Shown here piece by piece: positions 7,050-13,224 of a stretch of 13,224 bases of DNA. The stretch spans positions 1-13,224 of the forward strand of contig JAILIO010000053.1 in NCBI GenBank assembly GCA_024695225.1, written 5' to 3'. The position numbers and the translations under genes were made by a program. The notes under the pieces are model-generated. The model made no database searches, had not been told where the DNA came from, and saw only the letters and a list, made by a program, of their open reading frames with translations. The stretch is from Lachnospiraceae bacterium. Lineage in GTDB: Bacteria > Bacillota > Clostridia > Lachnospirales > Lachnospiraceae. Position 1 is the first letter of the stretch. Every line of letters starts with the position of its first letter.

Positions 7050-7919
7050 TCATCTTTTCCCCTTGTGTTCCTCTTTCATCTCATACATACGTCTGTCCGC
7101 AAGATCTTCGAGAGATATGACCGATTCCGTTTCCGAATACAGTGCGTGACCGATGGATGCCTTTATTGAAAATTTCACGCCCTCGATATTACGGGGTCCT
7201 TCAGCTCCACGGACAAGTCTTCTCATCATGGCGTCAACGTCCGAACCGGGCTGCAGTTTGTGAAGTATGGCAAACTCATCCCCACCATAACGGAAAAGGG
7301 TACTGTTTTCAGCAGCCACCATAGCGAGGCTTTGTGCAACTGAGATAAGTAAAAGGTCTCCATACTCATGTCCGTTTTGTTTATTCACGGCTTTATAATT
7401 GTCAATATCTAATATGATAAGTACGAAATCATCTTTCTTCTGCTTATACTGGTTCTCATATTCCAGAACAATATCGTTGTATGCCCTTCTGTTAAGCAAT
7501 CCGGTGAGATCATCCACCTGGCAGAGATATGAAAGCCTGTCGTGTTCTTCGATCTCATCGGTAATGTCCATGAAATAGCCTACAAGCCCGACGATCCGTC
7601 CTCCGGAGTAAAGGGGGCACTTTGATGCTTTTATCTTACGGACTTTACCCCTGACAATGCACTCTCCGGGGACATCCATAACAGATTCACCTGATCTTAT
7701 CACTCTGAGTTCTATATTTTTGAATGGATCCGGATCGATATGCCATCCCATGTCCTCATCATTTTTTCCGATAAGCTGATCTACACTTTTAAGGCCGTAA
7801 TAATCCAGAAACATCTGGTTCGCTCCCAAAAAGCGTCTGTCAGTATCTTTCCAAAAGACCCCAACCGGAACAAGATTCATAAGATTTTTCAGAAGGATAG
7901 AATCACTGATATCGTGCAT
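7050..7919 (-). CDS. PAS-GGDEF diguanylate cyclase, soluble
   Basis: This 289-residue protein should make cyclic di-GMP from two GTP in the cytoplasm; no membrane segment or signal peptide is present. Residues about 8-125 form a PAS domain with its PAC tail (GRIVGLVGYFMDITDE). A short linker leads to DDLTGLLNRR (136-145), the usual opening of a GGDEF domain. Metal and substrate residues are present: DIDNYKAVN at 171-179, GHEYGD at 183-188 and an intact RYGGDEF with GGDEF at 212-216. The inhibitory-site RxxD expected just before the active loop is absent (AENS at 203-206), so feedback inhibition by the product is not expected. The PAS domain presumably senses a small ligand or redox state; no residue tells which. 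The ATG has GAGGGAC about 8 nt upstream. It lies 455 bp upstream of the kinase gene on the same strand, with separate promoters likely. Confidence 0.93.
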   Translation of the reverse strand: MHDISDSILLKNLMNLVPVGVFWKDTDRRFLGANQMFLDYYGLKSVDQLIGKNDEDMGWHIDPDPFKNIELRVIRSGESVMDVPGECIVRGKVRKIKASKCPLYSGGRIVGLVGYFMDITDEIEEHDRLSYLCQVDDLTGLLNRRAYNDIVLEYENQYKQKKDDFVLIILDIDNYKAVNKQNGHEYGDLLLISVAQSLAMVAAENSTLFRYGGDEFAILHKLQPGSDVDAMMRRLVRGAEGPRNIEGVKFSIKASIGHALYSETESVISLEDLADRRMYEMKEEHKGKR

Positions 7920-8376
7920 ATTTTAGTGTCCCTCGCCATTAAAGAAGTAAAAGGTTTCCTGCCTACGGTTTCCAAAAATTTTTCTGTTATGTGACTACTA
8001 TAATCTCAAAAAAACTAAAAAAAAGCAAGTAAAAAATATCAAATATTAAAATTTGAAAATACCCCCGATATTTTGAATAAAAGTTGTAAACCTGCAACCA
8101 TTTCCTGCAATTACTGTTGCAAATCATCACAATATATTGTGCATTATAAATAAATTGTTTCATGATTTCGGAGACTTTATTGACAAAACACACAGATGAG
8201 CCGCATTTTTTCCTGCAATTATTATATTTTATATGAATTTTGACGATTTTTAAGATTTTTGATGTATCTCAGGATGATTTTTATGAGTTTTTTACATCAA
8301 ACTGACAAATTTTGACTCTGTCATCTCTTTATTTCGATCGACACGGATAAATATTGCCTAAAAAGGACCGGCTTTT
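7920..8376. other. AT-rich gene-free leader region of the diguanylate cyclase
   Basis: No convincing gene lies in these 457 bases. The 68-codon - strand frame at 7987-8193 starts with GTG, lacks a ribosome site and reads like random AT-rich sequence. Visible structure: a perfect 14-bp palindrome (8128-8141); a 13-bp direct repeat TTTCCTGCAATTA at 8101-8113 and 8209-8221; two GGAAACC copies just before the cyclase ribosome site on the - strand; and a possible weak - strand promoter (TTGCTT at 8023-8028, GATTAT at 8000-8005, 17-bp spacing). I do not see the conserved core of a c-di-GMP riboswitch. Confidence 0.5.
8128..8141. repeat. Perfect 14-bp palindrome, possible operator
   Basis: CACAATATATTGTG is a perfect palindrome with no spacer, about 210 bp upstream of the cyclase start and 236 bp downstream of the flavin-protein stop. 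Its size and symmetry fit a dimeric repressor site. Chance is possible in DNA this AT-rich, although the CAC/GTG ends argue somewhat against it. Confidence 0.4.
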
Positions 8377-8943
8377 CTATCTTTTCTTCTTTACCGAAAA
8401 TCCGAATTTTCCAAGACACTTTCCAAGAGAATAGTATTCTCCGTGAGAATATGTGATAAGCCCTGTGTTCTCCAGAGCAAACCTGCCCCGATCATCCATA
8501 TAACTGTCATCCACTGTGACACCGACAACCTCTCCGATAAACAGATCGTGTGACCCGAGAGCCTCAGTCTTTATCACGCGGCAATAAATATTCACGGGAC
8601 TTTCAGCTATAGCCGGGACATCCATGAATTCCGATATGTACTCACCCAGCTTCATTTCCTTAAACTTGTCATGGTCTCTTCCCGACTGAACCCCGCACCA
8701 GTCGCAGGCTTTGACCAGTTTTTCGGTCACAAGGTTCACTGCAAATTCTCCGCTTTCCTTGATAATGGCGTGAGAATAGCGTTCAGGGCGCACAGATATG
8801 GACACCATTGCCGGATCCGAGCACACTGTACCCGCCCAGGCCACAGTTATGATATTTGGTCTTTCATCTTTCCTTCTGCAGGAGACCATCACAGGCGGAA
8901 CAGGGTACAACATATTTCCAGGTTTCCAAGAAAGTTTAGCCAT
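8377..8943 (-). CDS. Flavin reductase-like FMN-binding protein (flavoredoxin family)
   Basis: This 188-residue protein belongs to the FMN-binding flavin reductase-like fold (DIM6/NTAB, Flavin_Reduct). The visible family signatures are PNIITVAWAGTVCSDPAMVS (29-48) followed by VRPERYSHAII (51-61), the FMN and dimer region; GEFAVNL at 65-71; CGVQSGRDHDKF at 83-94; and GSHDLFIGEVVGV at 130-142. The length is typical and there is no signal peptide, so it should be a cytosolic homodimer carrying FMN. Relatives in anaerobes act as flavoredoxins or reductases that pass electrons from NAD(P)H or ferredoxin. The electron partner cannot be read from the sequence. The ATG at 8941-8943 has no close ribosome site; AGAAGGA lies about 22 nt upstream, and an in-frame TAA 15 nt before the ATG rules out a longer form. 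It has its own predicted promoter and appears monocistronic. Confidence 0.9.
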   Translation of the reverse strand: MAKLSWKPGNMLYPVPPVMVSCRRKDERPNIITVAWAGTVCSDPAMVSISVRPERYSHAIIKESGEFAVNLVTEKLVKACDWCGVQSGRDHDKFKEMKLGEYISEFMDVPAIAESPVNIYCRVIKTEALGSHDLFIGEVVGVTVDDSYMDDRGRFALENTGLITYSHGEYYSLGKCLGKFGFSVKKKR

Positions 8944-9042
8944 AATTTGTTTTTTGAATTAATGATCCTTCTGAAATCTTTTGATATCGTTAGTTATTTT
9001 TCTCGCTGAAAATCATCTTTCCGATCAACTGATTGTAAAATA

Positions 9043-9072
9043 ATTATACACGATTTAATATTTGCTTTGCAA
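9043..9072 (-). promoter_or_regulatory. Predicted promoter of the flavin reductase-like gene
   Basis: On the - strand, TTGCAA (9067-9072) and a perfect TATAAT (9043-9048) are 18 bp apart. Transcription would start near 9036, leaving a leader of about 90 nt. A weaker promoter-like pair on the + strand, TTGTAA at 9033-9038 and TAATAT at 9056-9061, overlaps it and points into the repeat array. Confidence 0.65.
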
Positions 9073-9123
9073 GTCTTTTTTATTATTTTTCTCAGTTATT
9101 CAGGTTTTTTATTAATCTACAAT

Positions 9124-9306
9124 TACATAATCTTATGCTCTTCTGTAGTTACAGAATCGTATGCTCTTCTATAAATTCATAGTATTGCGCTCTTCTGTAT
9201 TTGCAAAATCTTATGCTTTTCTATAAATGCATAATGGTATTCTTTTCTATTGTTGCATAGTATTGTACTCTTCTGTAGTTGCACAATCCTATGTATTTCC
9301 GTAGAT
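9124..9306. repeat. Array of seven degenerate 26-bp tandem repeats
   Basis: Seven units start at about 9124, 9150, 9177, 9203, 9229, 9255 and 9281, spaced 26 or 27 bp with no unique spacers. The shared core is close to CTTATGCTCTTCTGTA, preceded by GCATAAT-like bases; units vary at several positions. At the junction of units one and two, TTCTGTA-GT-TACAGAA (9141-9156) makes a 7-bp-arm inverted repeat. A 26-bp period is not a multiple of three, so the array is not coding. It fills the gap between the stop of the membrane protein (9313) and the flavin-gene promoter (9072). The remaining bases of this gap, 9073-9123, are T-rich and show nothing definite. Confidence 0.85.
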
Positions 9307-9312
9307 ATGTAC

Positions 9313-10164
9313 TTATTTATATGGATAGTTTTCCGGAGCCGGGGGTTCATATCCTCTGGGCTTCCTGATGATCAGATTCAAAATGTGGCTTAAATGGATC
9401 ACAAAGATCACTGCCACCATCAGAATGTGCGTATAAAACGCCCCCACAATGTAAAAATTCCGCTCCAGCAGGAATCCTGAATCAAAACCGTACCAGCAAA
9501 GAATCCCTGTAAGGGAAAGACCCAAAAGCAGCAGAGGAAGCTTTTCAAACATGTTTTTCAATGCCTTCACAAAATCTCCGAAGGATGCATCGAAATAGAC
9601 AAAACGCCCCACCATAAGTCCCAGATAATACATCATCACAGGATTATAGGCGTCTTCATCTCCTATCCAGTCCAGAAACATCAGGATTATGATCACATAA
9701 AACATGGCAAGCATCCTGATGATCCCTCTTCTCTCGTTATTGAGATGGCTTAATGGTATTATGACCCTGTCCAAAATGGAATTCAGAACGCAGGAGATAC
9801 ATATGAGAAACAGTAGCACGAAGTCCCTGCCATCCTTCCAGGCAGCCATTACAAGAGACAAGACCGGCCCCGGAACCTCCCCTTCCTGCATCAGGGAATA
9901 AATATGATTCAATATGACATAAGCGCAGGAAAAGGACATCACCGAGGTTCCTGCTATGATCATCTCATAGAACTGCTCGATATATGTGTGTCCTTTTTCA
10001 TATAACAGTCGTTTTCTAACAGTTTCCGGGTATGAAGAATAAAATAAACGAACCGCCCCCAGGATCAGCGCCATACAAAACACAATGCCTAAGAATATGG
10101 CACAAATAAATGTAACCACCCCGACCCATGTGAGCTCGGGATTCATATATGCTTCAACAGTCAT
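9313..10164 (-). CDS. Uncharacterised polytopic membrane protein, partner of the nucleotidase
   Basis: I do not recognise this 283-residue protein. It has about seven hydrophobic segments: roughly 12-40, 68-90, 113-133, 150-166, 174-192, 208-226 and 236-265. Charged loops lie between them, including a basic stretch SYPETVRKRLLYEKGHTY at 44-61 and an acidic GDEDAYNP at 168-175. The C-terminal tail is soluble and proline-rich (PPAPENYPYK). There is no signal peptide cleavage site, catalytic motif or transporter signature that I can name. Its ATG (10162-10164) shares its A with the TAA stop of the nucleotidase gene (TAATG), and GGCGG within the end of that gene can serve as ribosome site. Translation is therefore probably coupled and the two products made in step. 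The context suggests a role with the secreted nucleotidase at the membrane; transport or anchoring are both guesses. Confidence 0.8.
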   Translation of the reverse strand: MTVEAYMNPELTWVGVVTFICAIFLGIVFCMALILGAVRLFYSSYPETVRKRLLYEKGHTYIEQFYEMIIAGTSVMSFSCAYVILNHIYSLMQEGEVPGPVLSLVMAAWKDGRDFVLLFLICISCVLNSILDRVIIPLSHLNNERRGIIRMLAMFYVIIILMFLDWIGDEDAYNPVMMYYLGLMVGRFVYFDASFGDFVKALKNMFEKLPLLLLGLSLTGILCWYGFDSGFLLERNFYIVGAFYTHILMVAVIFVIHLSHILNLIIRKPRGYEPPAPENYPYK

Positions 10165-12047
10165 TATTCATCCGCCAGGATCTTGATCCTGCCTTGTCCA
10201 TAAGGATCTGCGTACTCCTCCCCGATGACACCTTCAAGCTTTTCATTAATATATCCGGAAAGGACCTGATTGTCCACAGATACATTGTCCGAGATCACCG
10301 TTGCCTTATCGAACATAGTGTATCCGTCACCGTTGTTTCTAAGGATATAAACGATCCCTCCGATGGAATACTCTGCGTCGGGTCTCAGGCTTTTATCTCC
10401 TATAACAACATTCTGTACCCGGCGTTCACCCTTGATCCCCGCAAACTCTAAATTGTCGTTGGTGATACAGGGGCTCTCGATATCTGTGCGAACCTCAAAA
10501 GTCAAACCGGATACCTGCGGGAATCCGCCACTTTCCTCCGGCCATTTGGAAACGCCCCATTCCAGGGCATCCAGTATCTGCTGTCCGGTCACCTGGATCA
10601 CACACAGACTATTATTATATGGCTGGACATTCAGGATATCCTCGAAAGTCACATTCCCCTTTTTGATCACATCCCGAATGCCGCCGGCATTGATGATGGA
10701 AATATCAGTCCCCAGCATCTCTCTGTAGGCGTCTGTGCAGAAATCACCCATATTGGTCTCCTGTCTCCTCACAATACGTATGGGATTTCCATTCGAATCG
10801 ACCTCCTCCGGGTCAAATATAGTCAGATCCACATCAGACCTGGCTATGACTGAATTCATTTCCTTTTCAAAATTCTTGTACTGTTTGTCAACCCTGTCCT
10901 GCATCTCATTGTCCAGAGCCAGCAATCCCGGGGCGGGATCACCGTTTGGCCAGCTCCATATACCGGTTTCATCGATAGTTCCGTCAGCCAGGATATGGCT
11001 GTAACCTATGGAATTCATTTTGGTCCCGACTCCGCTTCGGCAAACATCCTTCCCGTCCTTATTTTTCATGACCACCTGATCGGTATCATGGCTGTGCCCA
11101 TCCAGCATAACATCTATGCCGGATGTATGTGATATCACATCCACATATGTCCAGGGAGCTGTCCCTTCCTTATTTCCAAGGTGCGCTACACAGTAAACAA
11201 GTTCCGCACCCTCTGCTCTTACGGCGTCCACAGACTTTTGAACAGCATCGTACAGTTTCTCACCTGTTTCGTCCTGCATAAAACCGTAAACATATTCGCC
11301 GGAATCGTCCTTAAAGTACGTAGGAGTCGATGTGACAAGAGTTGTGGGGGTGGCAACGCCTACAAATCCGATCTTGTGACCTGCCACTTCCTTTATGACA
11401 TAGGGGTCAAACACCGGTTCATCCAGGTATGTGAAATTACAACATATATATTTGAACCTTGCCTGTTGCACGAGATCTTTAAACCGGTCCATTCCGTAAT
11501 CAAACTCATGATTTCCTATGGTTGCAAGATCATATCCCATATCGTTCATAAGATCCATTACAGACTGGCCTTCTGAAAGTGTTCCTATGGCTTCCCCCTG
11601 GATGGCGTCCCCGTCATCCACAAGGATCGTCTCATAGCCTTGTCTTTCAAGGTTCTTTCTGATCTGCCAGAGACCGGAAAAACCGAAGCCCTCATTTATC
11701 CCGCAATGTATATCGCTTGTAAACAGGATATAAATCTCACCATTCTTTTCAACCGCGGGATCAGCTGCTGTATCACCGGAAGCTGCCGCATCAGCCACCT
11801 TGCCGGGAGCATTATCTGCGTCATTAGAATTGTTGTCCGTACCGGCGTTATCAGCTGCCGTTTCGGATGAAGATGTCTCCGAAGTCTCTGTCTCTTCATG
11901 CATGAGCGATGTGCTCTCAGCATCTATGCCGGCGTTGCGTTCTTCTCCCTTGGGTTTGTCAGTGTACACGGATACTTTCCCGCAGGCTGTCATTGACAAG
12001 GCAAGCCCCAAGGCAAGCACAGTTCTGCATATCTTTTTCATGTCCAT
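10164..12047 (-). CDS. 5'-nucleotidase/2',3'-cyclic phosphodiesterase family lipoprotein
   Basis: This 627-residue surface lipoprotein belongs to the UshA/YfkN metallophosphoesterase family, which removes phosphate from extracellular nucleotides. A signal peptide ends in LSMTAC with Cys22 as the lipid site. A Ser/Thr/Asp/Ala-rich linker spans about 43-99. The catalytic domain follows, with all metal-ligand motifs: SDIH (D112, H114), DDGD with D147, GNHE at 178-181, AHLG with H289 and GHSH at 317-320. The C-terminal substrate domain has NAGGIR at 453-458 and NNGDGYTMF at 571-579. It is probably an active dinuclear metal enzyme; the exact substrate (AMP, cyclic nucleotides or others) cannot be told. 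Three ATGs compete: 12059 is only 0 nt from the AAGGAG site, 12047 is 12 nt away and 12041 is 18 nt away. I chose 12047; all three give the same mature protein. It overlaps the downstream membrane-protein gene by one base. Confidence 0.93.
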   Translation of the reverse strand: MDMKKICRTVLALGLALSMTACGKVSVYTDKPKGEERNAGIDAESTSLMHEETETSETSSSETAADNAGTDNNSNDADNAPGKVADAAASGDTAADPAVEKNGEIYILFTSDIHCGINEGFGFSGLWQIRKNLERQGYETILVDDGDAIQGEAIGTLSEGQSVMDLMNDMGYDLATIGNHEFDYGMDRFKDLVQQARFKYICCNFTYLDEPVFDPYVIKEVAGHKIGFVGVATPTTLVTSTPTYFKDDSGEYVYGFMQDETGEKLYDAVQKSVDAVRAEGAELVYCVAHLGNKEGTAPWTYVDVISHTSGIDVMLDGHSHDTDQVVMKNKDGKDVCRSGVGTKMNSIGYSHILADGTIDETGIWSWPNGDPAPGLLALDNEMQDRVDKQYKNFEKEMNSVIARSDVDLTIFDPEEVDSNGNPIRIVRRQETNMGDFCTDAYREMLGTDISIINAGGIRDVIKKGNVTFEDILNVQPYNNSLCVIQVTGQQILDALEWGVSKWPEESGGFPQVSGLTFEVRTDIESPCITNDNLEFAGIKGERRVQNVVIGDKSLRPDAEYSIGGIVYILRNNGDGYTMFDKATVISDNVSVDNQVLSGYINEKLEGVIGEEYADPYGQGRIKILADE

Positions 12048-12059
12048 ATCAGAAATCAT

Positions 12060-12065
12060 CTCCTT
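12060..12065 (-). promoter_or_regulatory. Ribosome binding site that decides the nucleotidase start
   Basis: AAGGAG on the - strand touches the first possible ATG (12057-12059), which is too close for initiation, and stands 12 nt before the second (12045-12047). This favours the second ATG, though the spacing is longer than usual. Confidence 0.55.
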
Positions 12066-12165
12066 GTGATCTGTAAAACTGCAACCATCATTAAGCCCTG
12101 TAAATACTGTTAAAAATTAACACATTCACGGTATGTTTTCAATATCAGGCAGACACACAACCGTA

Positions 12166-12214
12166 TGCCCGGATCCGGCTTAATGAGTTAAATTCCTGAT
12201 CAGATGTCCGGGCA
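12166..12214. repeat. Inverted repeat in the nucleotidase upstream region
   Basis: TGCCCGGA (12166-12173) and TCCGGGCA (12207-12214) are perfect 8-bp complements around a 33-base loop. The left arm overlaps a palindrome CCGGATCCGG (12169-12178), so two foldings exclude each other. CCTGATCA occurs at 12195-12202 and again at 12221-12228. No strong promoter was found; TTGAAA and TAATTT with 17-bp spacing lie nearby on the - strand but are weak. The structure may be an operator region or a leader fold. Confidence 0.35.
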
Positions 12215-12237
12215 GTTTTCCCTGATCATCCCAAACA

Positions 12238-12279
12238 CAAAACGGCCCGGTAAATTTTTTCACATTCCGAGCCGTTTTG
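12238..12279 (-). terminator. Rho-independent terminator of the Ig-like protein gene
   Basis: CAAAACGGCCCGG (12238-12250) pairs with CCGAGCCGTTTTG (12267-12279) with one mismatch in 13 bp, around an AT-rich loop. The stem ends in A/T runs on both sides, so in the - strand transcript GCCGTTTTGTGTTT forms the tail; in principle it could work in both directions. It lies about 60 bp past the stop at 12341. Confidence 0.75.
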
Positions 12280-12340
12280 CTATTACCTTTAAGGACAAGT
12301 TCTCACATCATTTCATCATCTTGTTTATTATACCTTTTCC

Positions 12341-13224
12341 TCATTGGACTATGAGCTCACAATAGGCATCATTATAACCTTCCGCGCTTACCTTGGCCGA
12401 GTAGCATCCCGGAGACGCCGTACTGTCCACAGATACTTTACCTTTTTCATCGATCGTTATACCTACAGGACTTCCAACTATTTCCCAATTCAGCTTCTCA
12501 GGCCATAATTTCTTCTTGGGAGTTTTAAGATTAAGGGTTATAGTCTTAGGTTTTTTGGCAGTACTCTTCGGGCGTTTGACATTCACCGATACCTTATTCA
12601 GTGTCAGGTAATTTCCTTCATATTCTTCCACATTAACTGTCATCTCCGCAGATACTTTTCCGCTCTTAACGGTCACTGTTGCTTCTTCGCCCGGAAGTAG
12701 AGCAGTTACATAACCCGACTTGGAAACCTTTATACCTCTGCCTTTGACCTTGAATGTGAGAGCTTTTGTGACAGTATTGCCTCCGGTGCCAGTAACTGTG
12801 ATCCTCTTTCCTTCACCAACTTTTAGTGTCATATTCTGGGAGACTGTGAGTCCAGTGATTTTTTTTGTGACTATGACCTTTGTGTATGCAACCGCCACAT
12901 TATCTGAATTTCCATCTTGCTTTGACCACTTGATATAAGTAGCTCCTGCATCTATGGGTACGATCTCATATTTTTCCTTGCTTTTATTTCCATTTTTATA
13001 TTTTACATCGCACACTCCGGGAGTGAGGATATCGCAGGAAAGAGTTTTTCCATTATCTCTCAACTGTTTAGGAAGATTCACGGTCACAGTTTTATTTTTC
13101 TTCACGTCCACTTCGGCAGTCACTTTACCATTAACCTTAAGTTTAACTATACTATTGCCGGACCTGAAAGTGACTTTATCGTAAGGGGTGCCATCAATAG
13201 TGATATTAAAAGTCTCCACGGTGG
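12341..13224 (-). CDS. Bacterial Ig-like (Big_2) surface protein, 3' part only
   Basis: At least 294 codons of the C-terminal end are visible; the frame stays open to the window edge. The GTG at 13217-13219 has no ribosome site and falls at the start of a beta-rich domain, so the true start is probably outside. Numbered from that GTG, residues about 1-118 form a beta-strand domain. Residues 122-197 form a classic Big_2 Ig-like domain (ITGLTV opening, VKVSKSGYVTALLPGEEATVTV-like core in two parts, MTVNV close). Residues 204-292 form a third, similar beta domain ending the protein. The sequence is rich in Lys, Thr and Val. There is no sortase signal, membrane helix or catalytic motif in this part, so export and anchoring must depend on the missing N-terminus. 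Such repeats serve as spacers or adhesion modules on secreted proteins. It is followed by a clear terminator. Confidence 0.8.
   Translation of the reverse strand, partial: TVETFNITIDGTPYDKVTFRSGNSIVKLKVNGKVTAEVDVKKNKTVTVNLPKQLRDNGKTLSCDILTPGVCDVKYKNGNKSKEKYEIVPIDAGATYIKWSKQDGNSDNVAVAYTKVIVTKKITGLTVSQNMTLKVGEGKRITVTGTGGNTVTKALTFKVKGRGIKVSKSGYVTALLPGEEATVTVKSGKVSAEMTVNVEEYEGNYLTLNKVSVNVKRPKSTAKKPKTITLNLKTPKKKLWPEKLNWEIVGSPVGITIDEKGKVSVDSTASPGCYSAKVSAEGYNDAYCELIVQ

Noticed and set aside
7920..8060. c-di-GMP riboswitch upstream of the diguanylate cyclase
   Set aside because: I could not find the conserved riboswitch core or its paired stems; only short GGAAACC repeats are present. A covariance-model search would settle it.
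7987..8193. 68-codon - strand frame in the cyclase leader
   Set aside because: GTG start, no ribosome site and low-complexity AT-rich composition; no family is recognisable.
8352..8376. Terminator after the flavin reductase-like gene
   Set aside because: AAAAG-CCGGTC-CTTTTT forms only a 5-bp mostly A/T stem; too weak to call.
9124..9306. CRISPR array
   Set aside because: Units follow each other without unique spacers, repeats are degenerate and no cas genes are nearby.

Overview
The window looks like a chromosomal segment of an anaerobic Firmicute, most likely a Lachnospiraceae-type Clostridium relative. This is an inference from three things: the style of the proteins (an LplA/YtcQ-type sugar-binding lipoprotein, a 7TM hybrid histidine kinase with a C-terminal HPt, bacterial Ig-like surface repeats), the Gram-positive ribosome binding sites and lipoboxes, and the contrast between moderately GC-rich genes and very AT-rich intergenic DNA. 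No species can be named from the sequence alone. I see no tRNA, rRNA, CRISPR array, transposase or phage gene.

Layout. Only the first gene (70-1002) is on the + strand: a fusion of a MOSC domain with a MogA/MoaB molybdopterin-binding domain, for molybdenum cofactor metabolism. Everything else is on the - strand and reads right to left. A small zinc-ribbon membrane protein (1073-1519) converges with the first gene. Next comes a two-gene unit: a 1055-residue membrane hybrid histidine kinase (3427-6594) followed 56 bp later by an orphan solute-binding lipoprotein (1721-3370), with decayed copies of its own C-terminal end just downstream. The unit has a good sigma-A-type promoter, and three tandem 17-bp repeats sit directly behind its -35 box. 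A soluble PAS-GGDEF diguanylate cyclase (7050-7919) and a flavin-reductase-like FMN protein (8377-8943) follow, each with a long AT-rich leader. A seven-unit array of degenerate 26-bp repeats (9124-9306) separates the flavin protein from another two-gene unit: a secreted 5'-nucleotidase-family lipoprotein (10164-12047) whose stop codon overlaps the start of an uncharacterised polytopic membrane protein (9313-10164). The right edge holds the 3' end of a bacterial Ig-like surface protein (12341 to beyond 13224), ended by a clear hairpin.

How the parts may work together. The kinase and binding lipoprotein are probably a nutrient-sensing pair, because no ABC permease or ATPase lies beside the lipoprotein. 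The diguanylate cyclase next to it adds a second signalling output, but no physical link is visible. The nucleotidase lipoprotein and its overlapping membrane partner are translationally coupled and probably act together at the cell surface on extracellular nucleotides; the membrane partner is the least understood gene here. The least explained DNA is the 26-bp array, the 17-bp repeats at the kinase promoter and the repeated C-terminal relics behind the binding lipoprotein.
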